Positions 43,791 to 55,860 of a stretch of DNA of 64,000 nucleotides are shown here, piece by piece. The position numbers and the translations under genes were made by a program. Numbering within the stretch: the stretch's first letter is position 1; each line of letters starts with the position of its first letter. This stretch comes from Erigeron canadensis. Taxonomy: Eukaryota; Streptophyta; Magnoliopsida; Asterales; Asteraceae. Under the pieces are notes generated by a model. That model did not search any database, was not told the DNA's origin, and was given only the letters and a program-made list of their open reading frames with translations. The stretch covers positions 24,988,980-25,052,979 of the forward strand of contig NC_057765.1 of NCBI RefSeq assembly GCF_010389155.1, given 5' to 3'.

Positions 43791-46310
43791 ATGGTTCGCA
43801 CATGAAGGGTACGTTTTCTCTACTCTTATCTATTTCCTTGATTTCTTGCATTGGGGTGGTGATGTGAATCCGAAAATTTTAAGGTTTTTTCAAATTAATT
43901 TCAATTAAATCACAATTACTTGATTCTTTGTTATGGGTTAGGTTTTCAATGATGATTGCACTTGATTTTAACAAGTAATTTGTGTTTAATTTGAAATTTT
44001 CGGATCTAGAGTTCATAAGAAATTCGAAAAGGTTTGGGGCTTTTGATTGTTATTGTTTGGAGAAGGTTTTAATATGGTTTAATTGATTGTATCTAGTTTC
44101 AATTTGGATTAATTGCATGTTTTATGTCCGAATTCGAAATTAGGGTTCTTGAGTATGAATTAAGTTTGGGGGAAATTGATGTATGATATTATTTAAGGTT
44201 TGGGTATGCTTAATTTGTCATTAATTTGTGATAAACATTATTGCTTTGGTTTGTTTGATTTGAAATTGGTTTGGAATGGTCATGTTGACTTTTGTTGACC
44301 TGGGTATGTTCTTGAAGATGATTGAATAGTGTTTGAATTTAGGTGGGAAGTGATTTAATTGGATAAAAATGCAAAAGAAATAATTTTTTTTGGAAATCAC
44401 TTCTGTACGCCGCACAAATTCAGTATACGCCGCATATCGGGCATAAAATGCTACATGAATTGTTTTGGGTTGGTTCTATGCGCCGCATGAAGCACCCGTG
44501 TGCCGCACAGACTGTTTGTTTGCGTATTTTTTTGATTTTTGACATTTGTTTTGGTTTGTTTGAGGTATGGTTGATGTTCTATTATGATCTTATGATTGTT
44601 TTGTGTGTTTTTGCAGAGAGGAAAGGAAGTGGCTTCTTTAAGTGCACCGGCTTTTGTTCCGGGAATCGTTGAGGAAAATGATTACACGAACCCAGAACCA
44701 AGCGATCCTTTCACTTATAAGGATATTCCGTTAGATGCTAATGCACAACATTTACCACCAGATACTCATCTATGGTTGACATTTCCGGGTTCTGAAGGGC
44801 GTGAAAGAATCCATTTTCTTAATAAGTTTCAAGAAATTCCATATCATGGGGTAATGCAACCGAAAATTGTTAATTGGAGAGAGTTTGGAAATTTGGGGAT
44901 TGCTGATGAGCTGAAAGGGATGTTGGAATGTAAATATCAGAATTCCAACGGCCAGATTAAATCTTATAGGATGTGGATGCAAGCTTTTGATTGTGATTAT
45001 CCACCTGTTCGAGAATGGTGCTTGGAGTTTTTGAGTACTATTCGAGTAGACACTAGGTTGACCGGGAATGAGTTTAATACAAAGAAGGTTATTCACTTTA
45101 GGGTTGGTGGGATTCAGAGGCACTGTTCTGTGCCTGAATTTGCTTCTTTGACGGGGATGCTGGGTGAGCGGTCTTTGTTGGATATTGATGGTTATGATTT
45201 TTTGTGTAATGGGGTGTTTGATAAAGGTGTTTCTGGGTTCGATGATGAGAAATCTGTTCATGAGTATTGGAGAGAGATTGGAGGTACATGTGATGTGAGG
45301 TCGTCTACCAGTCGGCATACTGAGGTTGCCGATCCATTAATGCGTGTCTTGCATAAGATAATCACACATTGTTTCTTAGCTCAGGGTAACCATGCTGATA
45401 AGGTCACACCTCAGGATGTATGGTTGATGCGATTGTTTAAGGAGGGGGTGCTTTCCGTTATGCATGTGCTCTTTATGTTTTGGCACGTTACATGGATACT
45501 CACTGAGATCCCGATCTTTTCTGTGGGAACTACATTTCTTTGATTTTTGGGATGTTGAATTTGGATAAGGTGAGGCTGAGTAAGGGACTTAATTGGACAC
45601 CGTGTGTGCCATTTGGTTTGGAGGATCTGAGACGGGTTGGTTTGATTGTTATAGTTAATAACCGTGATACTTTTGTTGGTTCCCTTGAGGAGGAGCAGAG
45701 ACCCGATAGAAGGAGGTGTCGGGATGACGGGACTAGTGAGCCTTGGTTCAGTGGTGGTGCTTCTTCATCATCTTTTTCTGCTTTTGATTTGTCTGCTATG
45801 CAGGGTTCTATATTTGGTTTGCAGGGGACTACTGATATATTGCTGGATCAGACGAGGACGATGTCTACTATGCTTCATCGTGTCTTAGACACTCAGGAGC
45901 ATTATCGTCCATTATGGGAGAGACAGTTAGAGCAGCAGCACCAGCAGCAGTTTGGTCATCTACCCGAGCCTCAGTGTCCCGAGTTTGTTAGCTACACTCC
46001 TCTTGAGATCACACCTCCTAGTGAGCGTACTTTTGATTTCTTTTTCCCTCAGCAGGGATATCAGCAGGAGCTGTATAGTTACTAGCCTCCAACCTTTGAT
46101 TCTACTACTCAGTCCACCGGTTATGGCATGTATACCGGTGCACCTCGTTATGGAGGTGATTTCTTTAGTTACTACACGCCACTGGGTGATGAGGCTGGTG
46201 GTAGGTCTACCATGGGTACGCCTAATATTGTTCAGGGGGTTGATGTGTTTTCTGAGCCACGTAACCCGGATGGTGCGGATGGTGTTGATTCGATCTTTCC
46301 TCCTCCGTGA
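43791..46310 (+). pseudogene. Element X gag-like ORF (Athila ORF1-like), broken
   Basis: An ATG at 43791 reads MVRT then TGA and AGG, followed by GTACGT at 43809. An acceptor TTTTTGCAG at 44616 resumes at RGKEVASL in the same phase, so an intron of about 0.8 kb (43809-44616) is likely. Exon 2 reads LNKFQEIPYHGVMQPKIVNW, REWCLEFLSTIRVD, VIHFRVGGIQRHCSVPEFAS, a pattern like the Athila ORF1 family. A +1 frameshift and a TGA near 45450-45510 precede LGMLNLDK-like sequence and a Gln-rich end, and a TAG at 46083 precedes a further 75 codons to 46310. The likely role is a capsid-like Gag; function not shown. Confidence 0.65.
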
Positions 46311-47036
46311 TTTTTAGAGTTTGTTGGTTGATGAGTTGTTGATGGTTAGATGGCGGTACCAGATTCCGTGGGCATTGAGTCATCATGATTATATTGGTTT
46401 TAGCTTGGAACTTTGGATGTGTTGGACTACACTTTTCATTTTTAGTTTTTATTTCTATTTGGTTTGTATTCGCCTTTGTTGGCGCTTAAACACTTTTCCT
46501 TTCATGTCTTTAGTTTAGTTTTTCTTTTGGTATGGTGAAAAATAAGTATGGGGGGTTTGGTGATTTCTTATTCTAATGTTCTAATGATAATGTTTAGTTT
46601 TCTTTTGGTTGTATTTTATGCATTTTAGAAAGGTAGCATTCATGTGCATATGTTGGCAGTAAGTTCAGCGCCCATTCATTTTTGACGATTCTACCGAGCA
46701 TAAGAACATTACCAACATCCGGCAAGTTCTCATGATCTTTTCTCTTCTTTTATTTTTGCTTTTACCTATTTCCCATAGATTGTCTTTAGCTCATTGTACA
46801 TTGAGGGCATTGTACATTTCAAGTATGAAGGGAAAGATAAATAGGAAAAAGCCGAGTGATTTTTGAGACTTTTTGAACTTTTGATTGCTTGTACTTGTAG
46901 TTTAATTGCTTTGTCATATAAGATTTAATCATATTAGTAATTAAACTATATGTTCCCTTTGGTTAAAACTTTTAAAAGTGTGAAATGTGTTTTTGATACA
47001 TCCCATGGTGTATCAATATACCAAAGTATATTGTAC
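46311..47036 (+). other. Element X noncoding region with an internal PPT-like tract
   Basis: No gene. AATAAGTATGGGGGGTTTGG at 46541-46560 resembles the PPT before the 3' LTR (TAAGTATGGGGGAATTTG) and might act as a second plus-strand priming site. The rest is AT-rich. Confidence 0.4.
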
Positions 47037-48905
47037 ACATGATAGTTGTAGGGGGGGGGGGGGGGGGTAAATACAACTTTTCTTGAACTTTACAAACTTT
47101 TAAATAAAAGTTTTAAAAACTCTGATTCAAATATAGTGAAAGTAAAAAACAAGAATTAATAAAACAGTAAACCAGAAAATAAACATTCTTGAATACAGAT
47201 TGTTGCAAAGCAGAAATAATCTTTACAAAGAATTACAAGGTTGTTGCGGAATAAAGATAGCCTACATATATCTAAACAACCCTATGAAATGACAAACAAC
47301 AATCAATAAGTTCTAGCTCAAGAGAATCAGCCGAACCTGATCTCGTACAGACTAAGCTGTGTGTAGGAGCAGAAAAACTTGTGTGAAGAATGATTCTCAA
47401 GAATTCCACCCCTATGCAAACAAGGAGTTTAGCTTTTATAAGCGAAAGCTCCAACTTCTATTGGTATCCAATTCAGCCACGTATTCTTCTATTGTTGGAC
47501 GATCAAGGAATAATCAATCGTGCCTTCATCGTACTTGTGGTCCCCACGTATAGCTTCACATTCTTCATCGTCCAATTAGAGTATGGACACACATATGTAT
47601 ATGTAACCACCAACCTGGATCCTAAGATTCTTCCTAGTCACGTAATTAATCCTTATCTTCAATTCAGGTTGTTATCTTCACTTGATTGTCAGACACAGAT
47701 TGGGCTGTATGTCAAAGCACCAATCTGCCTAAGTGTTCCAAGCTGACTGCTAGTCCCAAGTTGCCTTCCACTACCAGCTTGGTCCTCTATCTTCAATCCT
47801 CCTCTTCGACTTGGATTGAATGCTATGTACTTGTTGATGCAGCTTGAAAAACACTTGCTTCCATAACATATTATAATACAAAGTATAAGTCCCAACTATT
47901 ACTAGATGAGTACTAAAGACACCTCCATGTCGATGGTGAGTTTACTTTGCAACACGTTCACTGTATTTGGACGTGACCAGTTGTAGTGAACAGTGTACCA
48001 AGTTAATTGGAAGTTACTTATTAAGGTGACATTACAAATAAGTAAATACGAAGCAATAAAGCAAAGTATATGTAAAGTAAATTGGTGAGACAATATGTAA
48101 TTTTTCAAGTGTATTTTATTTATAGATTGTTAAATAAAATACAAGGTTGTTGCGGAACCAAGATAATACATGAATGTAAATATCCTAACAACCTATGAAA
48201 TACAATTGATCTATACTTGGAAATTCTGTTATACAATCGAAACACTTAGAGTTGTGAAATGTTTCTTTTAGCGATTGAGAGAATATTGCACAAGTTCACC
48301 AACGATATTGCAGGTATATTTGTTTTTGCAAAGTTGTTTTAAATGCTTGTGCAAGAACCTCTATTTATAGTCGAAGATTGAGTATTGGGATCTCAACTTC
48401 GATGTACAAATATGGTTGACAGTACACAAAAGTATTAGTAAATAATTCTTTGTGTGTGTCCTAGATAAAGTAAGACAAAAGGTTACTTTATTCAACCACT
48501 CTACATCTTTGCACTTTTATCCACAGACAAGATTATTGTCCGGGTAAAAGGATGTAGTGTAAAAGGTCCTCCTCGTAATCAATGAAAAGCTTTGTAAGAG
48601 CATTTACACTGAAGGTCAACTGGGCTTCGCTGATTAGAAAGTCAACTGGGCTTCGCTGCCATTGCCTTTCTCTTTCTTCCACTTGTTGTCTTCGACTTCA
48701 ACTGGAATGTCTTCAGATGTTATTCTTCAGATCTCAACTGGAGGAAGTCATCGGTTGCATAAACTGTACATTGCAACTGGACTTCAAATATTTCAGACAA
48801 TTCTTCAATTGTTTGAGCATTAAAATGTGGAGCTCAATCACAAAGAGGGTTTAACCATGAAAATCATCAAGATCTCCTACTAAGTAGTGCAAACCTAATA
48901 AATTC

Positions 48906-50186
48906 TTGGCGAATCTAAGGTGTATGATGATTTTCCCATAGAGATGTATCGATCTATGGAGGATATGGATGTAATATGATCTTTTATATAATGATTGATT
49001 GATGATGAATATATATATTTGTATGATGTACTGCTACTGTATATTCTCTGTTATTACAGAGAATTTGTATAAAAATGTGTGTGTATTGAATTGATAGTGA
49101 ATGATTGTATATTGTAAAATGAATGAATGAATTATGTGATGTGGAATGAATGATCTGACAGCCAATGATTAGGAGTATTTATAGGCTATCACCTTAGGGT
49201 TTTCCTCGTACAAGGGTCGTGTTGGGCTGCCGGCCCAAATTCCAAGGTACGAGTTATCAAACATTCCAGAATTATTTCTTGACAGTCAACATTCGTCATT
49301 TAATTTATAAGTTATCAATTTAAATATATTTATATTTAAATTGATGTTAATATAGAAAAAGTGTTAGAAGGCTTGTCTAGTCTTAGACTTTAGGATCAGA
49401 TCCGAGTACATGTAAATATACTAAGATCCGATCTCCTAGGCTTCTAGGATTAGCTAGACCTCTTCCTAGGATCCGCCGGACCTCTTTCTTTCCAAGATCC
49501 GCTGGACTTCTAAGCCTTGGCATCCGATCTCCTAGGCTTCTAGGATCCGATTTCAAACCCTTACCTTGCTAGGCTTCGACCTCTTGTTCCTTTTTATAGC
49601 CCAGATCCGATCCTCCCTTTTCTGTAGGATCCGACTGCTAGTCAGTCTCTATGCTTTGAATCTTTTCTTTCTTTCCAAGCCTCGACTGAATTTATTATAT
49701 ATATACGTATATACATATATATAAATATATATATAAATATATATTAATTCTACGATCCCTTTTCTGTAGGATCCGATCTCTGTCTTTCCTTCTAGACAGA
49801 AATCTGGCTAGCTTTCTGTTTAAGATCCGATTAATGCTAAGCATCCAAAGATCCGATCTTCCAAAATTCGATCTCCTGCGGATCCTCTAGGCGACAAAGG
49901 TTTCCAAGATCTGATTGTCAGACTTAACCTTTCAAGCTTCGATTTAACCTTTAAGATTAAGGCTTCGATTATATATATATATATTATTTGATCAGGATCC
50001 GGCTCCTAGGTTCCGATTGGGGATCTTAGATATATCATCCCTAAATCGGCTCTTACCTCTGTCCTAACCTCCGATTGTCTATATATACAAATTAGGGTTT
50101 GTTTATGTGAGATCTCACATAACTCATCATCAATCTCTCCAGATGCAACTGGAGAGCTCCAGTTTTCAGCAAAACTAGACCTAACA
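48906..50186 (-). repeat. Solo LTR nested in Y (1.28 kb)
   Basis: It is flanked by exact 5-bp repeats AATTC (48901-48905 and 50187-50191). On the minus strand it starts TGTTAGGTCTAGTTTTGC, and its end reads GATTCGCCAA. A TATAAATA box on the minus strand (about 49173-49180) is followed by the likely transcript start. U3 on the right side carries many GGATCCGA-type motifs (49380-50050). It has no coding capacity. Confidence 0.6.
49380..50050. promoter_or_regulatory. GATCCGATC/CTAGGCTTCTAGGATC motif array in the solo LTR U3
   Basis: More than a dozen imperfect copies of (G)GATCCGA or AGATCCGATC, often next to CTAGGCTTCTAGGAT, are spread over 670 bp upstream of the minus-strand TATA box. A short TA-rich tract (49695-49750) interrupts them. 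Not a regular tandem repeat. Confidence 0.55.
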
Positions 50187-50515
50187 AATTCCCGCTAAGT
50201 GTCCTGAAATATTGCCAAGTATTTTCAAACTTGTTTCTATACAAGTATAAGTTTGAAATACTTGAGTTTGATAAAACCTATTAATTTTTCAAGGCATTTT
50301 TATAAATCATTAAATGCCTTAGGTTCAATTTTAATTTGTTTGTAGATTTTATCAGTTATCTATCTTGTGGGTTACAATCTGGCAACTTGTATATACAATA
50401 ATTTTACAACAGTTACAAGAAAGTGAATAAAATTACAAGTGTAGATAGATAAAAGGAAAACTTAAACAGATGGCCTTTCGCCAGTTTTCCTCCTCTTGGC
50501 AACAGATGAAATTGG

Positions 50516-51985
50516 CTACTTATCTTCCAGATCAAAGTTCAATCTTTCTTCAACATTTTCCTTGAACTTGATAAGGTTCTGCAATACATATTCCCAGCGT
50601 TTTTCAGCTTTGTTCTTGTGTTGCCTTTTCTCCAACAAGCTCAGCATCTCCACATGCTCTGAATGACCATACTGATAGACATCAGGGTTCTCAGTTGTTC
50701 TTTTGGGTCCACCAAAATATTGAATCTCAACCACAAAGTGTTTAGCACCAGGTTTGATCGAGACCTTCACATCAGTGATCTTACCTTTATTGTGCCTTCG
50801 ACATTGTACATCAGATAAATATGTGCGAACCTCAGATTCATTGGTCAGTTTGATCTGGCTCGTGCTCAGTTTGTGAGTAGCAGCTCGAATGTCTTCATTT
50901 GTGGGTTCAGATGGTTCTACCTAGGTCCTCAGGTTTGCATCCCTTGGCAAAGCTATTTGTTTTCTTCCCTTGCACTTGGGTGGATTCAATACCTGTTTGA
51001 CCACTTTCTTTACTTGCTCTGTTCGTTTGAGAATACCCTTAGTACGAATCTCCTTTGCCTTCTCCACTGATACATTTAAGCATCTGGCATCGTGAGCAGC
51101 TTCATCATCTTGATAATGCTTGTCCAGTTCAACCTCCAGCATTTCCTTCAGGGCACTGACAATTCTTGCATCATCTTTAACCTTCTTATATTCCATCAGT
51201 GTCATGCCCAGAAGTTGTGAGTCAGTGGCATCAACTAGAATGGGAGGAAGAGTTTTTCTTGATTCATCTTGATTTATTTTCATTTGTTTCATCTTTTCTT
51301 TAAGAATATTCCCAATCCTTGCCAGCTTTTAACTTTCCCTTTCTGTCACTGGAGGCAGCTGATCAATATTGCCAGTTTCCAACTTTGGAACATCAGTGGC
51401 CAACTTTGGATATTCATCAGTTGCCATTCCCTTTCCCTTATCAATATTCCCCCTTTCACCAACATCATCAAATTTTTTAATTACATGCTCACCAGCATTA
51501 GTACTGGTAGCAGCAACAACCTGACTAGCATTAGTACTAGTCTCAGTCCTAACCACAATTTCTTTACCTGATCTTGGAGTTTCAACAGACTGGGGTGCAC
51601 GAACAGATCTTTCCCCCTTGGCAACATCTAGTCCTTTGCGAATGGCTTCAAAATCAGAATGACTAGATGGTAAGCGACCTAGAGGCTGCCATGACTCCAT
51701 ATTCTTGCACTCCTTGAACACTCCACAGACCATGCGAACTGTCCTCCACAGATGGTTGATTTCTTGAGACTGAACCAAAACATTGCCATTAGTTTCATTT
51801 TGGCTAGCCTGAATTGCTTTAAGTATGTTCAACTCTTCTGGAGATAGCCCAGTTGCAACACCTTCCTTCACAACCTCTTTTTCCACTTCCTTTTCTTTGC
51901 CAACTTCAGTGGTCAACTTGTCAATAGCAGTGGTGTGATCAGATACCTTGCTGGCTAATGTATCAAGACTGCACCTCAACCGATA
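50516..51985 (-). pseudogene. Element Y accessory ORF of unknown function, two in-frame stops
   Basis: One minus-strand frame of about 490 codons runs from the repeat border at 51985 to the stop at 50516. It is interrupted only by TAA near 51329 and TAG near 50927, with the frame kept throughout. The N-terminal part has an acidic, Glu/Lys-rich stretch (TTEVGKEKEVEKEVVKEGVA), and the middle is basic (KEIRTKGILKRTEQVKKVVK). The C-terminus reads FVVEIQYFGGPKRTTENPDV then RQHKNKAEKRWEYVLQNLIK. The FGGPKR segment reminds me of ORFs carried by other plant retrotransposons, but I cannot name a domain. It could be an element-encoded accessory or gag-like protein. Confidence 0.5.
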
Positions 51986-52330
51986 ATTACAGGGTTGTTG
52001 GGGAATAAAGATAGCCTACAGATATCTAAACAACCCTATGAAATGACAAACAACAATCAATAAGTTCTAGCTCAAGAGAATCAGCCCAAGCTAATCTCGT
52101 AAAGACTAAGTTGTGTGTAGGAGCAGAGAAACTTGTGTGAAGAATGATTCTCAGGAATGCCACCCCTATGCAAACAAGGAGTTTAGCTTTTATAGGCGAA
52201 AGCTCCAACTTCTCTTGGTATCCAATTCAGTTATAAATCGCAAGCTGTGTCAGCTTAGTCTGACCCAGATCAGATTACAAGAACCAAAAGATTTCTAAGT
52301 GTTTATAGATCAGATTTGTCATCATTAAAT

Positions 52331-53940
52331 TTACATTTGTCGTTGGGACTCAACAGTTTTGAATGATTAATTAGGCAAATCCCTTCTGGATTGATAACAT
52401 GACTAGCACACTTCTATCCCAAAACACCAAATATGTGATCTCTTGATTCATTTATAGATATGATAGGTGTTAAGATTTTGGTTTGATTGCGTTGTAAGAT
52501 TGTCCCTCTCATAGGCCCTTGGATTTATTCAAGAGTAAGGGTTCTATTAGAACTTTGAACTATGATGTGCAAGTTTGAGGTTAATCTGTTCCATTTCCGA
52601 TTATTTCTTCTTTGATATCAGTGTGCCGGTGATTGCGTTCATTCTAAAACTTGTCCTACTTGATCGTTCTGTGGTTTCTAGATGATAAAGAGGTAATTGT
52701 AGGATTAAACCCTTGTTCTTTGTTATATCACCCTTTGCTATGTTTTTCATTGTTTAACCATGTTCGTATGTATGTGTTTAGTAGCGAATCACATTGGTTA
52801 GTGATTATCCTTTGTTTAACCTTTGTTTGCACTCATTTTTATTGCAAGATACATTTAGAAAGCTTGTTGAGCCTCACCTTTTTGTTTGTGTTTAAATCCA
52901 CTCAAATATGTAACATATCCTCACCATACCGATAGTCGAAATCCTTGGTTAGTCATTATTTGCCTATACTAGTTGGATGATTTGGGGTTGTCTTGGTTGT
53001 GTCAGGTTGGTATATTTCCGTTAATTGGGGGTAAATTGATTTCGTCATGATATTGGATAAAGTTTAGATTATTCTAATTAGTAAGACTTATGATTTGTCA
53101 ACATGTTTCAAAGTTATTAAAAGGGGGTACGAATTAAGCAGGGTAAGAATAGCTTCTTGGAAAAATGAATGAAAAATAAAAATAAAAAATGAAAGTGAAA
53201 AAAAAAATGAAAAAAAATAAGCTTGGACTGTCAATTGGTATTTCCCTCATTTTTGTCAAATCAAGTTAAGTTGGTAAGTTAATTAAACCAACAAAATGTT
53301 CTTTGATTGTTTATATTCTTCATTTGAAGTTGGAATCGTTTAAGCAATATTGGTAAGATAAGGAGGTTAGAAGTCGTTTGAAGGTAATACACCACAATGG
53401 TGTTGGTATTTATCGGTCTATTGGGGGAGTAGAGTCGGGATAACGTTGTTGTGTTATTTCTTTTTAACACCAATTATATCCTAAATTTCCATACACAATT
53501 GTAAATGACCCTTGTTAGCCTCCAGAATTGTACATTATAGCCGTTAATTACCTCTTTTGATAGACGTTATTGGTGCATGCGCCATAACGATGAAGGAACG
53601 ATTCTAGTACAAGCCTATGGTTCAAATATATGCATCACGACTAGGCTTCGAGTGATTGATACAATATTTCAACCCAATAGTTTGTTAGTTGGAGAAAGTT
53701 AGTTGAGATGTTCTTCTTTCATTTGATTAAAGTGCTTAGTCGTGTTTTTGAGGCTTGTGGATCATTCAAATATTGTCAAACATTTCAAATTTTCAGTTAA
53801 GATTAAAACTGCTTAACCATACTTATTTGTTTTCTTACTATCGTGGTTTAGCTTCATTTTGATTATTGTCATGTTTTGCAATCGAGAACCAAGGGAATGA
53901 ATGCTTTGAAATCTGAATTTGCTTGAGGACAAACAAGGCT
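52331..53940 (+). other. Element X 3' noncoding region
   Basis: AT-rich DNA without a recognisable gene lies between Y and the 3' LTR of X. It ends in GCTTGAGGACAAACAAGGCT, the sequence that commonly precedes the PPT in Athila-like elements. The exact border with Y is not resolved. Confidence 0.45.
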
Positions 53941-53956
53941 TAAGTATGGGGGAATT
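53941..53956 (+). other. Element X polypurine tract (second copy at 54359-54374)
   Basis: TAAGTATGGGGGAATT lies directly before the LTR start TGATATGTCC at 53957. An identical PPT-LTR junction recurs 418 bp downstream at 54375 because of a tandem duplication. Confidence 0.8.
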
Positions 53957-55860
53957 TGATATGTCCATTTATATATACATTCTCATATCGTTTCTAAGTC
54001 ATTTTAAGCTTAATTATGTGTCACTTACATATATATTCGATGCTTTGATGGTATTGTTAGTGATTGCAGGCTTAGAACAGGTACAATGGTTATAAATGGC
54101 ATTTGGAAGGATAATAGATGCATTAGGATGGTTCTTGGACGAGTGCGAGTGAAGACAGATTGAAAAATACAAGTTTTGCGAGTTCTGGTAGCTTGTGCGG
54201 CGCATGGAATGGATGTGCGGCGCATGGAATTAAAGAGTTTTGGTCAGAAAAATTGGTAAAAGTTCATATGCGGCGCACAGGGAGAGTATGCGGCGCATAT
54301 CGGGCACAAAAATTATGGAAAGCAGCTTTTGTGCGGCGCACAGCCAATATGTGTGGCTTAAGTATGGGGGAATTTGATATGTCCATTTATATATACATTC
54401 TCATATCGTTTCTAAGTCATTTTAAGCTTAATTATGTGTCACTTACGTATATATTCGATGCTTTGATGGTATTGTTAGTGATTGCAGGCTTAGAACAGGT
54501 ACAATGGTTATAAATGGCATTTGGAAGGATAATAGATGCATTAGGATGGTTCTTGGACGAGTGCGAGTGAAGACAGATTGAAAAATACAAGTTTTGCGAG
54601 TTCTGGTAGCTTGTGCGGCGCATGGAATGGATGTGCGGCGCATGGAATTAAAGAGTTTTGGTCAGAAAAATTGGTAAAAGTTCATATGCGGCGCACAGGG
54701 AGAGTATGCGGCGCATATCGGGCACAAAAATTATGGAAAGCAGCTTTTGTGCGGCGCACGGCCAATATGTGTGGCGCACAAATTGAGTCGGCAGAAACCC
54801 TTTTGAGATTTTATTATAAATACAAGACCAAAACCCTCCCATTCGATATACTTTCACTTCCAGTCGATTTTAAGGTTCTTTAAGGCATTATTCAGCAGCT
54901 TTTTCGTCCACTAAGATCTAAGGGTTGCTCAAGAGTTTCAAGGCATTCCAACATCGATTTATTTAGCTTTTCATTGTCTTTCACACTTTGGTACAAGATA
55001 TTTACTCTTTCTTTTGCTATTTGTGATTTACTTATGATTATGTGTAGCTAAATAACTTCATCATCTACTGAGATTAAGTGACACAATGAATAATGGTTGC
55101 ATAATCTTTTGAATTCAAGTTGATTGTTTAACGTTTTGTTGAGATCTTAATGTTTTGAGTTCTTGTGTTCTTATCTATTGATTTGTTGATAATGTATGAA
55201 TGATTTAGAGGTATCTAAGTTTAGGAGTACATTGTTCTAGTTGATTGGATACAATTGATAGGTGTTAACTTGTGGTAACAAGATAATAAACAACAATAGA
55301 TAATAGAATTCAAAGTGTTAACGGTTTGGTAAAATCGATAGACAAGATTGTTGACAATAACAATACCAATTCGTCAATTTAGTAGGTCTTGATAGAGATG
55401 GTGGTTACCGGAACTTAGGGATCGAAAGATTGGTTAATGGGTCGGATAGGGTAATAAGTTAGGAGCGCTACTAGTGAGTTCTTTGTTCTACCTCGTTATA
55501 AAATCAACATAATTGAATTGGTTTTAATTTAAATGCAACCTAAATAAGTTGTGTCATGGAGTCAAAGTAGATGATCTTTTAATTCTTATTGATAATACAA
55601 AATTCTCTTTTCGTTTAAATTCTACGGAATTTCTAACCTTTTTTCAATCAACTAACTTTTCAAAAATTCAAGTGATGGGAGTCCAAAAATCCAACCTTAT
55701 CTTAACTACTTAAAACTCGCTTGCTCTTATTAGTCTCTATGGAACGATCCTGGACTTACTTTGAACTATATTGCATACGGACGGGTCCACTTCCCGATTG
55801 TGTGTAGTAATCGGTACGAAGTATTTCTAGATTTTAATTTAACTAGATTTTCACACATCA
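53957..55860 (+). repeat. Element X 3' LTR with a 418-bp tandem duplication
   Basis: The first 418 bp, together with the preceding GGCTTAAGTATGGGGGAATT, are repeated (about 53939-54356 and 54357-54774), so the LTR is 1904 bp rather than about 1486 bp. TATAAATA is at 54815-54822. The LTR ends TTTTCACACATCA followed by the TSD TCGGC. The two duplicate copies are almost identical, so the duplication is recent relative to the divergence from the 5' LTR. Confidence 0.85.

Larger units (their letters stand above)
47037..52330 (-). mobile_element. Remnant LTR-type element Y nested in X
   Basis: A 240-bp block occurs at both ends (about 47236-47476 and 51988-52230: GGTTGTTGCGGAATAAAG, CAACCCTATGAAATGACAAA, GGAGTTTAGCTTTTATA), and a diverged relative lies near 48140-48230. 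The arrangement suggests truncated LTRs or leader repeats. A minus-strand ORF fills the right part. No RT or integrase is seen. Borders are approximate: the left one is near the G17 run at 47051-47067, the right one where X-type DNA appears to resume. Class (copia-like) is a guess. Confidence 0.45.
41854..55860 (+). mobile_element. Nested LTR element X (Athila-ORF1-like gag, no polymerase), plus orientation
   Basis: X starts TGATATGTCCATTTATATAT and ends TTTTCACACATCA. The target duplication TCGGC (41849-41853 and 55861-55865) lies in the gypsy integrase, between the zinc site and the core, and joins the host frame across the gap. A PPT (AAGTATGGGGGAATT) precedes the 3' LTR, fixing the orientation. 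The internal region has a gag-like ORF but no protease, RT or integrase, so X is a large non-autonomous (LARD-like) element. Its 5' LTR is followed by duplicated gypsy DNA rather than by a PBS. Remnants of element Y lie inside. Confidence 0.85.

Noticed and set aside
44770..45318. 182-codon ORF on the minus strand
   Set aside because: Lies opposite the X gag-like ORF; low-complexity His/Pro/Ile content and no family resemblance. A shadow of the plus-strand frame.
47051..47067. G17 run as a polypurine tract of element Y
   Set aside because: It is not followed by a TG-type LTR start in the right orientation; more likely a slippage-expanded homopolymer or assembly uncertainty.
54025..54643. Identical ORFs repeated at 54014-54225 and 54432-54643 and on the opposite strand
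   Set aside because: Produced by the 418-bp LTR duplication and its TGCGGCGCA motifs, which give CAAQ and MRRT words; not genes.
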